Origin: Humulus lupulus
Lineage: Eukaryota > Streptophyta > Magnoliopsida > Rosales > Cannabaceae
Length of the DNA stretch: 64,000 nt
Assembly: GCF_963169125.1 (NCBI RefSeq)
Contig: NC_084794.1
Location: forward strand, 114,366,358 to 114,430,357
Direction of reading: 5' to 3'
This document shows, one piece after another, positions 10,207-21,046 of the stretch (positions are counted from its first letter, which is position 1; each line of letters starts with the position of its first letter). The notes beneath the pieces are model-generated. The model was not told the DNA's origin. It was given only the letters and a program-made list of their open reading frames with translations, and searched no databases. The position numbers and the translations under genes were made by a program.

Positions 10207-10212
10207 AATAAA
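10207..10212 (+). terminator. Polyadenylation signal AATAAA after the small ORF
   Basis: AATAAA, followed by a T-rich stretch (TCTTCTCTTATTTTTCATAA), 25 bp beyond the small ORF stop. Its position suits a near-upstream element, but AATAAA is frequent in this AT-rich region. Confidence 0.4.
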
Positions 10213-10239
10213 AATATCTTCTCTTATTTTTCATAATTG

Positions 10240-10916
10240 TTATAATGCATTTGTAGAAAGAAGTGGAGTTACAACTATTCTCTCCAAAAGAGTGGATTGC
10301 AAAGTAATATTGGCCAACCAGCCCACCACCAACTCTATCTTTGCTCTAGTCATGTCTTCTGCCAATTCCTTCGAACTAAACAACTGCCTTGGGCCTCTGC
10401 GACTCAACGCATCTGCCACTACAATGGCTTTTCCTGGATGATAAAGAATCTCACAGTCATAATCCTTTACCAACTATAGCCAACGTCTCTGTCTCATGTT
10501 CAAGTCCTTCTGGGTGATGAAATACTTCAAACTCTTTTGATCAGTGTATATCTCACACTTTTATCCATACAAATAGTGTCACCACACCTTCAGTGCAAAT
10601 ACCACCGCTACTAACTCCACATCGTGAGTAGGGTATCACTATTCATATTCTTTCAGCTGTCACGATGTGTAGGTAATGACCTTCTCAGTCTGCATCAACA
10701 CACATCCTAACCCCAGTCTCGATGCATCGTAGTACACCACAAACTTATCCCCATCTGAAGGAAGACTCAGTACTGGAGCAGTAATCAATCGTCGCTTCAA
10801 CTCCTAGAAGCTATTCTCACATCTGTCTGACCACAAGAACTTCAAGTTCTTCCGTGCCAATTATGTCAATGATGTAGCAATCTTTGAGAATCCTTCCACA
10901 AATCGTCGATAATACT
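10240..10916 (-). pseudogene. pol: Gy3: gypsy RT/RNase H fragment
   Basis: Minus-strand remnant running from the RT thumb (YYRRFVEGFSKIATS, near 10915-10870) through the RNase H region (YTDQKSLKYF near 10540) to the RNase H end VKDYDCEILYHPGKAIVVADALSRR at 10470-10390 and a short tail. It resembles the corresponding chromovirus region in Gy2. Several stops interrupt it (for example in the KVW-stop-HYLYG segment). It is cut at 10916 by the next block and has no LTR of its own. Confidence 0.8.
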
Positions 10917-12150
10917 GTTTAACGCCCAAACGTGACTTCCACTAAGCGGTGGTTGTAGTATAGATCGGGCGTTCGATTCCACAAGGAAGCAAAGAAATAA
11001 AGTTAATCAATAAATAAAGTTTAGAGATAAATAATGTGAGAAAATTAGAACAAGTAATATTTTTGTGTTTTTGAGATTTAAAGATTATAAATAAAGATGG
11101 GATAAAAGTGTGATGTAACAAAATGCAACGAGTAGGAAGGAGCAAGAGTCACATATTGCATACTTATTTATTTGGATCTTTGATTCACAAAAATTACACA
11201 AATGAATAGTTCACATCCCAACTATTCATTTGGAAGATTTAACATTAAAGCACAAATATATTTCACAAAATGTATTTAAGTTATTAGTATTATTTACCAT
11301 GGAAGGATGAGATAAATCTTATGAGAAATCTAAAAATGACACTATACCATTGACAATAATGCAATAAAAGATTGGACATAAAATCTAACACAAATATTAC
11401 TTTTACTATTTATAAAATACACAGAAAGAGCATGACTAATTCTATATAGATTTAGCAAAAGTAAATATATATGAATGGGATGGAGAAAATGATAAATATA
11501 TTATCTATATTATTTTTACTAATTTGATAATACATAGAAAATGCTTGATAAAATCTATATACTATTAGTAAACATAAATAAAGATAACAAGATGAATAAA
11601 TAGAGATGAAAGAACATAAGTAACTCAAATATATAAACTTTAAGCACATGGTGAATCAAAAATACCAAATAAAGTCATAGTGCATATATGATCATCCTAA
11701 CCTTCCCAAGAAGGTTTGCCTATTATTCTAGGCATTCTCATAAAATTCTAGAGAGAAAATATGAGAAATGAGACTAAAATTTGATAGAGTTTTGCTACCT
11801 AAAAATTACATACAAACTATAGAAAATGAGTTCCTATTTATAGAGCCTAAAAAAAGATTGAAAAATAAATAACTAAAGGTTTGGAGTTACAAAAGATAAT
11901 AATAATATTAATAATAAATTTTGATATAAAAATCATAATTATTATTAATAGTATTATTTTTTGTGTTGTTATAATTGCTATTTTGGTGCTTCCTATGCAT
12001 GTAGGTGGAGTGTTGTTTTAAAATTGAAGCTGATGGAAATAGTTGACCGCAGAGGTCAAAATGAGTTGAAAAATGCATTGGGCAGGCAGAACCAATGAGA
12101 TTACAACATGTGGCGCGTGGCAGGAGGCTGGTAAGGGGAGTAGGCAGACC
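10917..12150 (-). mobile_element. LTR-like block H, inserted into the Gy3 fragment
   Basis: Starts TGTTTAACGCCCAAACG exactly where the Gy3 coding text breaks, as an inserted LTR would. It is AT-rich and non-coding, with a minus-strand TATA box (CTATAAATAG, 11833-11842). Copia coding text (Cop1) begins near 12150, and Gy3 does not resume, so only one side of the insertion is visible. I see no gag or pol in it. It could be a solo LTR or a non-autonomous element; the right boundary is approximate. Confidence 0.5.
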
Positions 12151-12453
12151 AGGTCAGGTGGTTCCAAGTTCACTAAGATGGTTTGTTATCCAAAAGACTT
12201 CAGTTGTGGTAGAGGCAATGGCTCTGTATTCAACATCAGTGGATGAGCGAGCAATGGTGGGTTGCTTCTTAGAGCTCCAACTAATAGGATTGGAGCCAAG
12301 AAAGACAACATAAGCTGAAGTAGAATGACAGGTGTCTGCATCACCAGCCCAATCAGCATGAGCAAACGCACGAAGCAAGAGAGAAGACTGAGCTGAGAGA
12401 AAGATACCATAGTTGGAAGTCCCTTTCAAGTATCGAAGAACCCATTTGACAGC
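12151..12453 (-). pseudogene. pol: Cop1 copia RNase H fragment
   Basis: The minus frame reads the Ty1/copia RNase H signature: FAHADWAGDADTCHSTS, FLGSNPISWSSKKQPTIARS, and STDVEYRAIASTTTE (12370-12190). It breaks off near 12150 after ITNHLSELG, so the end of pol is missing. Its upstream continuation lies beyond the solo LTR, from 14840 on. The catalytic Asp of the DWAGD block and the Glu of VEYRA are present. Confidence 0.88.
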
Positions 12454-12458
12454 ATTCC
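12454..12458. repeat. Target-site duplication of the solo LTR (left copy)
   Basis: ATTCC here and GTTCC at 14835-14839 flank the solo LTR. The single difference is plausible age-related mutation. Confidence 0.7.
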
Positions 12459-14834
12459 TATAACGCCCTAGATAACCAAGACTGTTACATTTTGTGTTTA
12501 AAAATAGTGCAAGACTTTCTAATCAAGTCATTTGAATAAAGATGTGATCCTGAAGTCATAATCAAGTTAGGGTTAAAAGATTTTGGTCATAAACGGACAA
12601 TTTTTATTAAAATAAATGTTTAGCACATGGGATCCCAAAAACAGGGTTTAAGGACAAATTTACAAACTTCCAAAACAATTATATACAATAAAAGGCCACT
12701 CTAATGGCAAAATACACGTTTTAGGTTTCCATCCCTATACCATCCCTCGACCGTGGCAGACGAGCAACTGACAATGTACACCTCACCCCCAGAGCTCTCC
12801 AACTCATGGTTGATCCATCTTACCCTTGCCTTTACTTGCACCATGTAGCACCCGTGAGCCAAGGCCCAGCAAGAAAACCATAATAGCATAGCAGACACAT
12901 AATCAGTGAATCACAAGTCAATCATCCAGATATTCAACTAGCCATATGCATCAGATTAACAATAGAAAACATATTTATATTCAATAGTTTATCACAATCA
13001 TCATACAATATTCAAGGTCGACGCCCTTAGACCGCACCCACTATTTAATCCACTGACTCTGGCTCGCTTAGGTCGAGTCTAGTGTTTATCTTGCTGACCC
13101 CAGCTCACAGTGGCCGAGCCGCGTCCTGTGCGCAAATTATCAGCCCTGACACTCTTAGGCCATTCATTTCATGCTCACATGGCATTATCATAGTTATACA
13201 ACATATGTATTCAAATACAAGGAATCTCAATCCCAACATAGCCACACAAGGGTACAGTTTTCTTACCTTTAATTCCGAACGAAGAAAATGAAATGGTTCC
13301 GAGCACGTTCCTCATCCCCGAGCCTTGGCGATAAACCTAGTCACAGTGTTCAATGGGTAATTGTTAACTTCCAATCCGAATAAATACTTAGAAGACACAA
13401 ACTAGCCTCCGGGAACTCAATTTCTACTAAACCGGGTAGTAGAAATTGTCCCGAGCGCCTATGTTCAAACCCCTGAGCCTTAACAATTCTAGAAACAATT
13501 ATAAGGCTAAAATCCTCAGGTGGGTTGCGACTTGGCTTAGTGGGTCGTGACATGCCCCCCAAGTCAGAGAGCAAGTACCCAAGCCAAAGGGGGAGGCGTG
13601 TCACGACTTGGCTTAGTGAGTCCCAGCTCGCCCCCAAGTCAGAGAGCATCCCAGGCCAAAATGGCCACATGCGCTATGGCGCCCCAAGGCTGGGTCGTGG
13701 CGTGCCTCCTTCGAACCCAGAAAATCTGGGTTTTCTCCTCCCTTTTCCCAACCAAGAACCTCTAAACTTTAACCTAGAATTTTACCCAAACAAGCCTCAC
13801 CAACCACAATCAAACTAGCTACGAATTTAAGACCTTAATTCCCCTATTTTAACATAAAATTACCAAAATACAGACTGAAGTTCCTATCCCAATTCATCAA
13901 CCAAATCAGAACTAATCAAACCCTTGCAATTTCATCTATATCCAACTTATAAATTCGAAGATGAAGATTCAGAACCTTACCTCAATTAGCTGTTGAATCT
14001 CCACAAACTTTCAATCTTCTAATCTTGAGATTAAATCCCCAAGCTCCTAAGCTTAATCTCTGACTTCCAAGCCTCAGCTCAGCCTTTCCCTTAAATTCTC
14101 CTTCAATAAACACCAGCTCAAGGCCTAAGTTCTGCCTTTTTTTCTTTCCTTAAACCACAAAGCTCAATGTGAGAGAGTGAGAGAGAAATCGTGAGAGTGA
14201 GGGAGAGTGATTTTCTTTTGTTTCCAATTACTCCTACCTTCTAAATTATGAGTATATCCCCTGCCTAGGAAAATACTATTTTGCCCTCCAAGGTTAACTA
14301 ATCTTCAAGTTGTCCCTAGGGGTAAAATGGTCATTTTTCCCCAGTCCCCGCTAATTCCTCAAATGTTCCTAATATTTACCAATTAATCCCGTCATCTAAT
14401 TAATTACCAATTATTCATCTAATATCTAATCAATCCCAAAATATCCTCTAAATTCCTGAAAATACCCCCAGGCTCCCCCGAGCCGGGTATTAATCTCTGC
14501 TGTGACTATTTCGCTAATCCGCTCACTAGGACCATCTCGAGCCATACTCTGCAAATATATCTACATGATAATGTGGTCTCAACAATTTATCACATATAAT
14601 CACATTTATGCCCTCAACGGGCCAAAATTACAAATATGCCCTTATAAGCTATAAAGGGCCCACATGCATATATAATACTCACAAACATGCATGTCACATA
14701 GTCATATAATCATATTAATCATGCATGCCACATAATCATGCATCTAAACATTTAAATCACACATATACCAATTATGCCCTCCTGGCACGCTAATCAAGGC
14801 CCTTAAGCCTTATTAGTGATTTTGGGTTGTTACA
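12459..14834 (-). mobile_element. Solo gypsy LTR (2376 bp) inside Cop1
   Basis: Interrupts the copia pol exactly: copia text stops at 12458 and resumes at 14840. The block begins TATAACGCC (TG mutated to TA) and ends GGTTGTTACA. It is flanked by a 5-bp duplication, ATTCC (12454-12458) and GTTCC (14835-14839), with one mismatch. It contains no coding domain, so it is a solo LTR left by LTR-LTR recombination. It belongs to the same family as the Gy1 LTR and LTR-E, in inverted orientation: the conserved block appears at 12829-12879. Confidence 0.87.
13529..13680. repeat. Direct duplication of about 76 bp in the solo LTR
   Basis: CGACTTGGCTTAGTG at 13529 and again at 13605, each followed by GGTC or AGTC and then GCCCCCAAGTCAGAGAGCA. 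This is an imperfect tandem duplication with one unit about 76 bp long. Confidence 0.75.
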
Positions 14835-14839
14835 GTTCC

Positions 14840-16142
14840 AGTGAGAGACATCATCAATCTTAAGTGATTCTGAAGTTGAGACAGGTGTACTAACCTCCTT
14901 AGCTTCATGCATATTAGTCTTACAAAGAAGATCAAGTATATACTTCCATTGGGATAGAAAGAGTCCACTATCAGTTTTGGTAGTTTTGACCCCTAAAAAG
15001 TAGTTAAGAGCACCAAGTCTTTTAAAGAGAATTTGGAGGCCACTTTTTTTGTAAATGTTTGAATAGCAGCATAGTCACTTCCGGTAAGGATAATGTCGTC
15101 TACATAAACAAGAAGATAGATGAAATCATGATGGGTATGACAAATGAATAGAGAGGAATCACTTCTAGAGTTGAGAAAATCATTGGCAAGTATAAAAGAG
15201 CTTGACAAAGACCATAGATTGCCTTGTGCAGTTTGCATACATGAGTTGGGTATTGAGAATCAACAAAGCCTTGAGGTTACTGCATAAGAACATGGTCAGA
15301 TAATGTTCCCTGGAAAAAGGAATTATTAACATCCAATTGATTTAGGACCCAACCACGAGATATAGCTATTCCAAGAACAAGGCGTATTGTGGGAGATTTA
15401 TCCACTGTGCTAAAGGTTTCAGAAAAGTCTATCCCTGGTCGTTGATGAAAACCTTTAGCAACTAGGCAAACTTTGTAACGAGCAATGGAACCATCTGGAT
15501 TCCTCTTGATTCGATAAACCAATTTTCATCCAACAATATTTTGTGTAGGATAATGAGGAACTAAGGACCAATTTTCATTTTTTTGAAGGGCTACAATTTC
15601 TTCCTTCATGGCAGTACACCAATGAGAACATTTTTTAGCTTAGGTAAATGAAGTAGGTTCAATTGGAGATGGAGAAGTGGTAGTATGTAGGTTAAATGGA
15701 ATCTTTGGTTTATATTTGTTATTTTAGGCATGGGTAACCATCCAAGTGGGAAGATGAGGTGAAAAACTGAGAGAAGGAGAGGACATAGCGGTGAGAGAAG
15801 ATGGACAACTACTTACCTGAGTAGGAGAATCATGAGGAGCAGCCATGGTAGAGACGGGAGTAGAAATTTCCTTGTGAGTGGAAGTAGATGGAGTGGAAGC
15901 TTTGTCAGAATGGATGATTTGTGAAGGTGGATGAGAGATGATATGAGGAGAAGGGAGAGAAGGAATGATTGGTTCTAATGTAGTATTTGAGGATGAGAGT
16001 TGACTTTCCTTATGGTGACTTGTGAACATAGAAAGTAATTTGGAAAAAGTTTGATCATTTATAGACAAATTAGAAGAAAATTTTGTTGGGGGAGAGTGAG
16101 AAAACACCACCTTAAAAAATAGAATCTACACAAAATTTGGAT
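14840..16142 (-). pseudogene. pol: Cop1 copia pol: integrase tail, linker, RT (decayed)
   Basis: Continuation of Cop1 beyond the solo LTR. Reading leftward from 16142, a short integrase tail leads into a Ser/Pro-rich linker (16110-15724), then copia RT with KRNPDGSIARYK, LVAKGFHQRPGIDFSETFS and LNQLDVNNSFFQG (15520-15290), then the catalytic LLVYVDDIILTG near 15100. The RT active site is intact, but the frame shifts between 15277 and 15238 and again near 15000, and the gag, protease and most of the integrase are absent. The right boundary with the Cop2 LTR is estimated. Confidence 0.85.
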
Positions 16143-16868
16143 TGACAAGGACTTAAAAAAGATTGAGAAAGAACATGCAAACCCAAGTAGATCAATGATG
16201 TTCTTCAACTTTGATGAGGCTTCAAAACCCTAGGAAAGACCACCACTTTAGCAAACCAAAACACAAACCAAGGCTTATAAACGTTGCAAAATGCTGTCCT
16301 AATACTCTATTTCCCAGCCACCGTGGATGCTTGAGGCCTTCAACTCTCAAAGTTAAGCACTTTCTTGGAGAGTTCTTGGAGAAAAAACTAGAGATTCTTA
16401 GAGCTAGAGAGAGAGGGTAGACAAAGATTGGAGAGAGTGATCAAGTCTTCCAAAACACTATTTGACCCTTATACAGAGTAGGAACCGTCATTAGGTCTAA
16501 CCAATAGGATTAGACTTGAAAAACACGTCATTATGAGCATTTTACGTACTACAGTAGACGATGTGTTGCCTATTAGGGTTTCTTGAATCCCTAGGCTTCA
16601 GGCGATGTCTCGCCACTTGGGTGACGACGTATCGCCACCCTATCTGACTTTGGACACTTCCAAAAGTCCCAAAAATACTCTAAATGCTACCAAAATTTTT
16701 GGGAACCCTCAGATACTCTCATGTATCACTTTGGACCCAAAATTGCATTTTATAAGTGCCTACAATTGAAGCTCAAATTTCACATCTTCATTATGTGAAT
16801 TTTACTAAGTGGTTTATACCTTGCTTGTATTTTAACACTTATCATTTGTATTTACACCAATCATAACA
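16143..16868 (-). mobile_element. Cop2 3' LTR (left end estimated)
   Basis: The right end is well set: on the minus strand TGTTATGATTGG (from 16868) directly follows the polypurine tract at 16869-16880. The left end is a guess at TGACAAGG (16143), because the partner LTR is outside the window. The sequence is non-coding, with purine-rich GAGAGAGAG near 16400 in the transcribed part. Confidence 0.6.
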
Positions 16869-17425
16869 GTCCCCCACTTGGTTAAATACAAGCCTTATTT
16901 TATAGTTTAAACAGTTTTGGTGCATAAAGTAAAGTGCATTTCGGTTTGAATTTTACCTTATTGAAAATACCACTAGGTCTTATCGAAATAATTAGTTGCT
17001 TAAAGCTTGAACGAAGTATTCCATATGATAAAATTGGTGATACCTCACACATCTCCACCACATCTTTTGTTTTTCCCACTTTCTCGCTTAACACTATCAT
17101 GGCCATGTGCTCATCTCTTCATGAACTTTCCGGGGAGAAACTCCAACTCCCATGAGAGGTGGCACCTCCTCTAAGTCCACATAGGTGAATTTCTTACAAC
17201 ATCTTTGCTACATTTATAGATGCTTGTTGCACTCAACTGGACTTCATTAAAAGCCCTAGACTTAACCCTAACTCGGTAGCAACCAACACTAACCATCTCG
17301 AATGGAACTCATTATAAATTTTAGTGTTGAAACTATTCACTTATCAATGACTTATTCTTACCCATTAAATTCTTTCCCTTGATTTACACAAGTTGAGAGT
17401 TGGGTTTCCATCATTGGTGAATCTA
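16869..17425 (-). other. Cop2 polypurine tract and 3' untranslated region
   Basis: The PPT on the minus strand reads CCAAGTGGGGGAC at 16881-16869. The following 540 bp up to the end of pol hold no ORF. A segment near 17145-17200 (GAGAGGTGGCACC, CTAAGTCCACATAGGT) is also found in Cop3 at 49250-49280, so the 3' UTR is conserved between the two copia elements. Confidence 0.7.
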
Positions 17426-20164
17426 TTATTCTAGGAGTTTCAATCCCATCCCTTTTGAAGTAGAACTTACTAACCTTCTCACAAGAGGTTTTGTAAATGG
17501 ATCTGCTAAGTTCTCACTTGTCTTAACATATGAGATCGATATGATTCCATCTTGAATCAATTGTCTCACATATTCATGTCTTAGACTAATGTGTCTATAC
17601 TTTCCATTATACACACTATTATATGATCTAGCAAGTGTGGTTTGACTATCACAGTGTGTTGAAATTGTTGATACCATATCCGTGATTAAAGGAATATCCA
17701 TCATGAGATTCCTAAGCCACTCGACCTCTTTGCCGGTTGCCGCTAAAGCTATAAACTATGCTTCCATGGTTGAGTGTGATATTCAAGTATGCTTCTTGGA
17801 GCCCCATGAGATTGCACCTCCTCCAATATTAAACACCCAACCGGTGGTGGAGAGATTGTCTCCAACTCGCGATATACAATTAGCATTGGTATATCCTTCA
17901 AGTATCTTTGAATTTTTTTTATAGTGAAGACTATACTCTTTGGTACCCTTAAGATAACCAAGAATTCTCTCAATAGCAATCTAATGCTTGATACTTGGAT
18001 TGCAAGTAAACCTACTAAATTTACTAACCGTATATGCAATATCCGCTCTTGTGCAATGAGCGGCGTACATTAGACTACCTATTGCACATGAAAATTCCAA
18101 TTGAGCCACTACTCTTCCTTCATTATTTTCAAACTTCATGTTTGAATAAAATGGTGTATGTGCTTCTTTGATTTTGAGATGACTGAATTTGTCGAGCACT
18201 TTCTCAACATAGTGGGTTTAACTCAACACAAAACCCCCACTATTCCTTCTAACTTTGATACCTAGAATGGTATCCACATCACCAATGTCTTTCATTTTAA
18301 AGTTAGAAGATAGAAACCTCTTCTTTTCTATTATTCATTTCATGTCATTACTCAAAATCAACATATCATCTACGTATAGACACATAAGTATGACTAAGTC
18401 ACCACAAGTCTTAGAGTATAAGCACTTGTCCGCATTGTTGTGTCTAAATCCAACAATGACTTTATCAAACTTCTTATGCCATTATTTTGGAGTTTGTTTC
18501 AAACCATATAATGATTTGAAAAGTCTACACACTTTATGTTCATTTCTTGAAGAACAAAACTTTCTGGTTGTTCCATATAGACCTTCTCCTCGAGATCCTC
18601 ATTTAGGAATGTTGTTTTGACATCCATTTGGTGAACATAAATGTTATATATAGATGATAAGGCAAACAACAACCTTATAGAAGTAGTTCTTGCTACCGGT
18701 GCATATGTGTCAAAGTAATCTATTCCCTTTCTTTGTTTGGATCCTTTGGCTACTAGCCTAGCCTTGAAGGTTGTATGGTGCCATCGGTATGGTATTTCTT
18801 TCTAAATACCCATTTCCACCCAATTAGGTTGAATCCCTTTGGAAGGTCAAAAAATTCCCAAGTGTGGTTTGACATAATTGAATCCGTTTCATCATTAATT
18901 GCGTTCTTCTAAAAAGTGGAGTCTCTTGAGGACATTGCTTCTTTGAAGGTTTTGGGATAATCTTATATTTGAAGTACTATTGGATGTTTCCAAGTAACTT
19001 CCTCATTATCACATTCAACAAGGTATAATGTCTCTATTGGAGAACACTTCTCACTTGATCCCAAATCTTTGAGCCTTTGGCTCAATCTAGGAAATTGAGG
19101 TTACTCACCAACTATTATATAGGAGTCTCCTCTTGAGGCTCTGTAGTTTGAGTTGGTTCTAACTTGTTGTCACCGCATGATATGTTCTCAAAGAACTCAA
19201 ACTCTCTAGATTCAATTATTACATTAGACTCCAAGTCTAATAATTTACAAGCTTTGCTATTTTGGGCATAACCCACAGATGCACATCTTATAGCCGTTTG
19301 ACCCAACTTGGTCCTTTTAGGATCGGTGCTCTTGCAATAAGCAAGAAACCCCCACACTTCAAGAAAACCAATGTTTGGTTTCTTTGCTTTCCATAACTCA
19401 TATAGAGATATATTATTTTTCTTCATGGGAATACGATTCAAAATATGACAAGCAGAAAGCAAGGGTTCACCCTCCAAACTAAAATTCAATTTAGAGTGTA
19501 ATAGCATAGCATTAATCATCTCAATAAATGTTCTATTTTTTCTTTCCGCTATACCATTTTGTTGTGAAGTATAAGGGGTTGTACATTCATGAATTATTCC
19601 ATGTTCTTTACAAAACAAGTTAAATTCATTTGAAAAATATTCACCACCCCTATCACTTCTAAGCATTTTAATTTTCCTTTTAAGTTGATTTTCAACTTAC
19701 GATTTATACACCTCAAATATATCAAATGCTCGTCTTTATTTTTAAGAAAATATACATATGTGAAACTAGAGAAATCATCAATGAAAGTAATAAAATATCT
19801 ACTTCCTCCTCTAGTCAACATTCTATTAAGTTCACTTAAATCACTATGTATCAAATCTAACAACTTAGAGTTTCGGAAAATGTTTCTTTACCATTTTAGA
19901 TTTAACACATAATTCATATTTGTCATGCTCAACATTATCACAATCAATTAATCCAGATTTGACAACCCTTTTAACTGTGCTAAATCCTATATGTGCAAGT
20001 CTAATATGCCACAAAGTAATAGAATTTGAGTCAAGCATATAACAAGAAGAAGAAACTTTATTGTTCACATGATCAATAGAAGTAAAAAGTTTGAACATGC
20101 CATCAGAAGCATATCCATTTCCCACAAAAACATTATCTTTAGATAAAATGAGCTTTTCGGAATC
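17426..20164 (-). pseudogene. pol: Cop2 pol: GAG-pre-integrase, integrase, RT, RNase H
   Basis: In order of translation: GAG-pre-integrase (20169-19870, WHIRLAHIGFSTVKR), integrase core (19863-19300) with D in IHSDLSELN, D in [10 protein letters not shown] and E in IAERKNRTF, integrase tail with VWGFLAYCKS, then RT (18950-18200) with HQMDVKTTFLN and an intact catalytic CLYVDDMLI near 18380-18360, and RNase H (18199-17426) ending RHISLRHEYVRQL and NLADPFTKPLVRR. Frames change in the integrase (near 19630) and in RT (18950-18250), and stops are scattered. Tat-A separates it from its gag and protease at 32783-33589. Confidence 0.88.
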
Positions 20165-20169
20165 TATCA
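20165..20169. repeat. Target-site duplication TATCA of Tat-A (left copy)
   Basis: TATCA at 20165-20169 and again at 32783-32787. Removing Tat-A plus one copy rejoins the Cop2 reading across the site: the text before the insertion ends GKLRIKVV and the text after it continues IDSEKLILSK. Confidence 0.95.
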
Positions 20170-20997
20170 TGTTACGCCCAGATTTCGAGACTTGAGGTTG
20201 TGACCTCGAAAGCTGGATCTGTCAGGGGTGAGTTCGCGATAGCTAAAATACATGTTCGTAATCCAGACGCCGAATCTTCAGAGCAGGTGGCAACCTCGAA
20301 GATGGGCAGCCTCGAAGTCCTTATAAGCTCGAAAAATAGAGCATTCGGAGTATATCCATTGTCGGGCAGCCTCGGATCAATTGGACCGAGCTTGGCATGA
20401 GTATGAGTTCGGAGTAAGGCGACCTCGGCGGTATTTACCCACTCCAAGTTGGTTTTGGGAAAATAAGGCAACTCATAATTTACTCAGAGACGTAGGCTGG
20501 CATGATGCTGATTGCTGATCTCGAACGGCTTTATAGGTCACTTGAGAAGACGCAGTCCATGCATTCAAGAGATATTTATTGTTGTAACTTCCCTACAATA
20601 AAGGGATATTAACTAGTCGGTTATACACCCCCTGGTCTTTAGGGGACGTTTCCTTGTATATAGGACTTACAGGCTTTAAAGCCATTAAATTTATTAATAT
20701 ATAGAATAACTTCCCAAAACGTGTGGGATAGTATTCTGAGATCTCCTCTATAAATAGATAAGTCGTGTACCATTGGAAAGGACCGACATTTTGTGATCTT
20801 GAGAGAACCTCTAGAGAATTCATCCCTGAAGAATTTCTAGAAATTTCCTAAGTTCTAATAACAAAGACTCGTGGACTAGGCAGAGTTAATTGCTAAACCA
20901 CGTAAAAAACTCTCCTTGTTTTATTGTGTTATTCTTGCCATAGTTCTTTGCTATTTACGTGCTCTACATTTTAAGTTGACAAAAAATGACGTCAATA
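20170..20997 (+). mobile_element. Tat-A 5' LTR (828 bp)
   Basis: TGTTACGCCC to GACGTCAATA (terminal CA mutated to TA). The TATA box TATAAATAG is at 20749-20757, at exactly the same offset (579) as in the 3' LTR. Confidence 0.95.
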
Positions 20998-21000
20998 GTT

Positions 21001-21019
21001 TGTTGCTTTCATTGAGAGC
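21001..21019 (+). other. Tat-A primer-binding site (degenerate)
   Basis: TGTTGCTTTCATTGAGAGC starts three bases after the LTR. It aligns with TGGTGCTTTCACTGAGAG in Tat-C and TGGTGCTTTCATAGAGAG in Tat-B, so it is the same PBS with TGG changed to TGT. I could not assign the tRNA. Confidence 0.7.
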
Positions 21020-21046
21020 TTTAAGCAGTATGATCCCTGAACAGTT

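Noticed and set aside
13525..13818. 97-codon ORF in the solo LTR
   Set aside because: Lies across the 76-bp duplication in a non-coding LTR and has no counterpart in sibling LTRs.
20200..20400. 66-codon ORF present in both Tat-A LTRs
   Set aside because: Its repetition at 31985-32185 only reflects LTR duplication. It has no domain and ends without a conserved frame in other elements.
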